42,622 nt of DNA from JBFELO01 sp041552055. GTDB taxonomy: Bacteria; Acidobacteriota; Thermoanaerobaculia; Thermoanaerobaculales; Sulfomarinibacteraceae. The stretch covers positions 1 through 42,622 of the forward strand of contig JBFELO010000025.1 in the NCBI GenBank assembly GCA_041552055.1. Reading direction: 5' to 3'. This document shows positions 41,774 to 42,622 of this stretch, piece after piece. The notes beneath the pieces were generated by a model that worked only from the letters and a program-made list of their open reading frames with translations, did not search any database and was not told where the DNA came from. The translations under genes were made by a program, and so were the position numbers. Within the stretch, counting starts at the first letter, position 1. Each line of letters begins with the position of its first letter.

Positions 41774-42193
41774 ATGAGCATCGTTCAGATCAATACGGAT
41801 CCGACGCGCAAGCAGCTGAACCAGTTCGGCTTCATCTGGCTCGGGTTTCTCACGCTGTTCGGAGTGCTGGCATGGTTCAAGCTGGACGCGCCGACGTTGG
41901 CGAAGGTGCTGTGGGTGCTGGCGGTGGTGGTGCCGGTCATCGGCTGGCTGGTGCCGGCTTTCATGCGGCTGGTCTTCGTCGGGATGTCGTACCTGGCGTG
42001 GCCGATCGGCTTCGTGGTGTCGCACGTGGTGCTGGCGCTGGTGTACTACCTGGTGTTTGTCCCGATCGGGCTGCTGATGCGGGTCTTCGGGTATGATCCT
42101 ATGAAGAGGGGATTCGATCCCGAGGCGGCCACGTACTGGATCGCGCGGGATCCGAAGGCGTCCGAACCGAAGCGCTACTTCCGCCAGTTTTGA
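41774..42193 (+). CDS. SxtJ-like membrane protein of carbamoyltransferase clusters
   Basis: The 139-residue protein has about four membrane segments (roughly 18-35, 43-63, 70-85, 86-108) and a soluble tail with FGYDPMKRGFDPEAATYWI and final RYFRQF. This is the SxtJ-family pattern seen directly downstream of SxtI-type carbamoyltransferases. The function is unknown; presenting the acceptor at the membrane is a guess. It begins 21 bases after the carbamoyltransferase stop and is followed by the DUF5989 gene after 8 bases, so the three are clearly one transcript. A GGAAAGG string lies about 11 bases further upstream than ideal from the ATG. Confidence 0.85.
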   Translation: MSIVQINTDPTRKQLNQFGFIWLGFLTLFGVLAWFKLDAPTLAKVLWVLAVVVPVIGWLVPAFMRLVFVGMSYLAWPIGFVVSHVVLALVYYLVFVPIGLLMRVFGYDPMKRGFDPEAATYWIARDPKASEPKRYFRQF

Positions 42194-42201
42194 GGTGGGA
42201 C

Positions 42202-42411
42202 ATGAGTGATTCCGACAACAGCGCGCGCCGCACCGAGTTCCAGGAAGAAGCAGAGGCGGCTCAGAGCGGCCTCTTGGCCGAGTTCTTCCACTTCCTGATG
42301 ACCAACAAGAAGTGGTGGCTGACCCCGATCATCGTCGTGCTGCTGCTGGTGGCGCTGCTGATCGTGCTCTCCGGCTCCGCTGCGGCACCGTTCATCTACA
42401 CGCTGTTCTAG
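42202..42411 (+). CDS. DUF5989-family small membrane protein (SxtK-like)
   Basis: The 69-residue protein has a charged N-terminus, an amphipathic stretch (SGLLAEFFHFLMTNKKWW) and one membrane helix (LTPIIVVLLLVALLIVLSG) ending in AAPFIYTLF. The LxEFxxFLxxNKKWWLxP and APFIYTLF signatures are those of DUF5989. The ATG at 42202 has GAGGTGGG upstream, so the four extra residues of the longer frame are rejected. The family co-occurs with NodU-like carbamoyltransferases and SxtJ. Its role is not known; a single-pass helper or lipid-binding anchor are possible. It is the last clear gene before the right edge. Confidence 0.85.
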   Translation: MSDSDNSARRTEFQEEAEAAQSGLLAEFFHFLMTNKKWWLTPIIVVLLLVALLIVLSGSAAAPFIYTLF

Positions 42412-42557
42412 GCTGAGCCGGTGACCCCGCCGCATTGTTCTGGCATGTTCGGTCGGTTCACTGCGGAACACCAAGAGCCTTCCACTCATTCGTCATGCGT
42501 TGACAGCTTTCTCATCCACATGGCGGTACCACCCTTCCGGCTCCCAGGAAAACCACG

Positions 42558-42622
42558 GTGATTCAGCCACTCCTCGACCGGATCTTGGCGAGGGTCGGCC
42601 CACCTAACGAGAGTTCGGTACT
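42558..42622 (+). CDS. possible gene start running off the right edge
   Basis: A GTG at 42558 with AGGA about eight bases upstream opens 21 codons to the end of the window (VIQPLLDRILARVGPP and on). The piece is too short to identify. The 146 bases between DUF5989 and this point hold no gene; a TTGACA at 42500-42505 lacks a -10 at proper distance. Confidence 0.25.
   Translation, partial: MIQPLLDRILARVGPPNESSV

Noticed and set aside
39920..42411. Saxitoxin biosynthesis
   Set aside because: Only the carbamoyltransferase triad is present; no polyketide-like sxtA, amidinotransferase or cyclising enzymes are seen.
42500..42530. Promoter from a perfect TTGACA near the right edge
   Set aside because: No -10-like hexamer lies 15-19 bp downstream.

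Overview
The window is about 42.6 kb of GC-rich, gene-dense bacterial chromosome with no insertion sequence, CRISPR array, tRNA or rRNA that I can recognise. Gene content suggests a heterotrophic, protein-degrading Gram-negative-like bacterium. The evidence is a secreted M4 protease, S9, M20, M29, M50 and S66 peptidases, an outer-membrane DUF3187 remnant, FHA and sigma54-type regulators, and a SpoIIE-type phosphatase. The combination is reminiscent of Acidobacteriota such as Thermoanaerobaculia, but there is no rRNA or ribosomal protein here to prove it, so the assignment is an inference.

Region 1-7 kb is cofactor metabolism. A truncated secreted metallopeptidase-like gene leaves through the left edge. 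An NAD salvage pair follows (pncA-pncB, plus strand), behind an AT-rich promoter whose -10 box lies inside an inverted repeat, with a phased GGTGGG repeat array further upstream. Convergent to it is a thiamin operon on the minus strand, thiM-thiE-thiL-thiD. A TPP riboswitch leads it, and all three gene junctions are exact 4-bp stop/start overlaps.

Region 6.5-19.8 kb is mixed housekeeping. It holds a degenerate receiver protein, an M50 peptidase, a membrane-anchored Mrr-fold protein that seems catalytically dead, an alpha/beta hydrolase and a large M4 protease with an inserted PA domain. It continues with two consecutive peptidyl-prolyl isomerases (parvulin, then SlyD-like), a PlsC-like acyltransferase, a secreted coiled-coil protein, a HIT hydrolase, an RsbU-like phosphatase, a very small membrane peptide candidate, a DapA-family aldolase and a quinone oxidoreductase.

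Region 19.9-29.5 kb is the most unusual for regulation. An M29 aminopeptidase is followed by a ClpX-like AAA+ ATPase lacking the ClpX pore and ClpP-docking motifs, a probable macro-fold-like protein, and an FHA protein with a sigma54-activator-like domain that has lost GAFTGA and the Walker B acids. Next come the RNase P RNA gene (rnpB), an LD-carboxypeptidase, a cyclic-nucleotide-binding/FHA fusion and recG.

Region 29.8-39.8 kb holds a PGPGW-type membrane protein, an aminotransferase plus M20 peptidase pair, a GYF-AIM24 protein, a SRAP (YedK) DNA-protein crosslink protein, and a Tat-exported thioredoxin-like gene that reads into an eroded DUF3187 pseudogene. An S9 peptidase and a phosphomannomutase follow.

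The right end (39.9-42.4 kb) is a carbamoyltransferase / SxtJ-like / DUF5989 triad. It resembles the sxtI-sxtJ-sxtK arrangement known from saxitoxin clusters, but there are no other toxin genes in view. The two small membrane proteins have no established function, which makes this triad and the AAA+/macro/FHA group the best candidates for undescribed systems.
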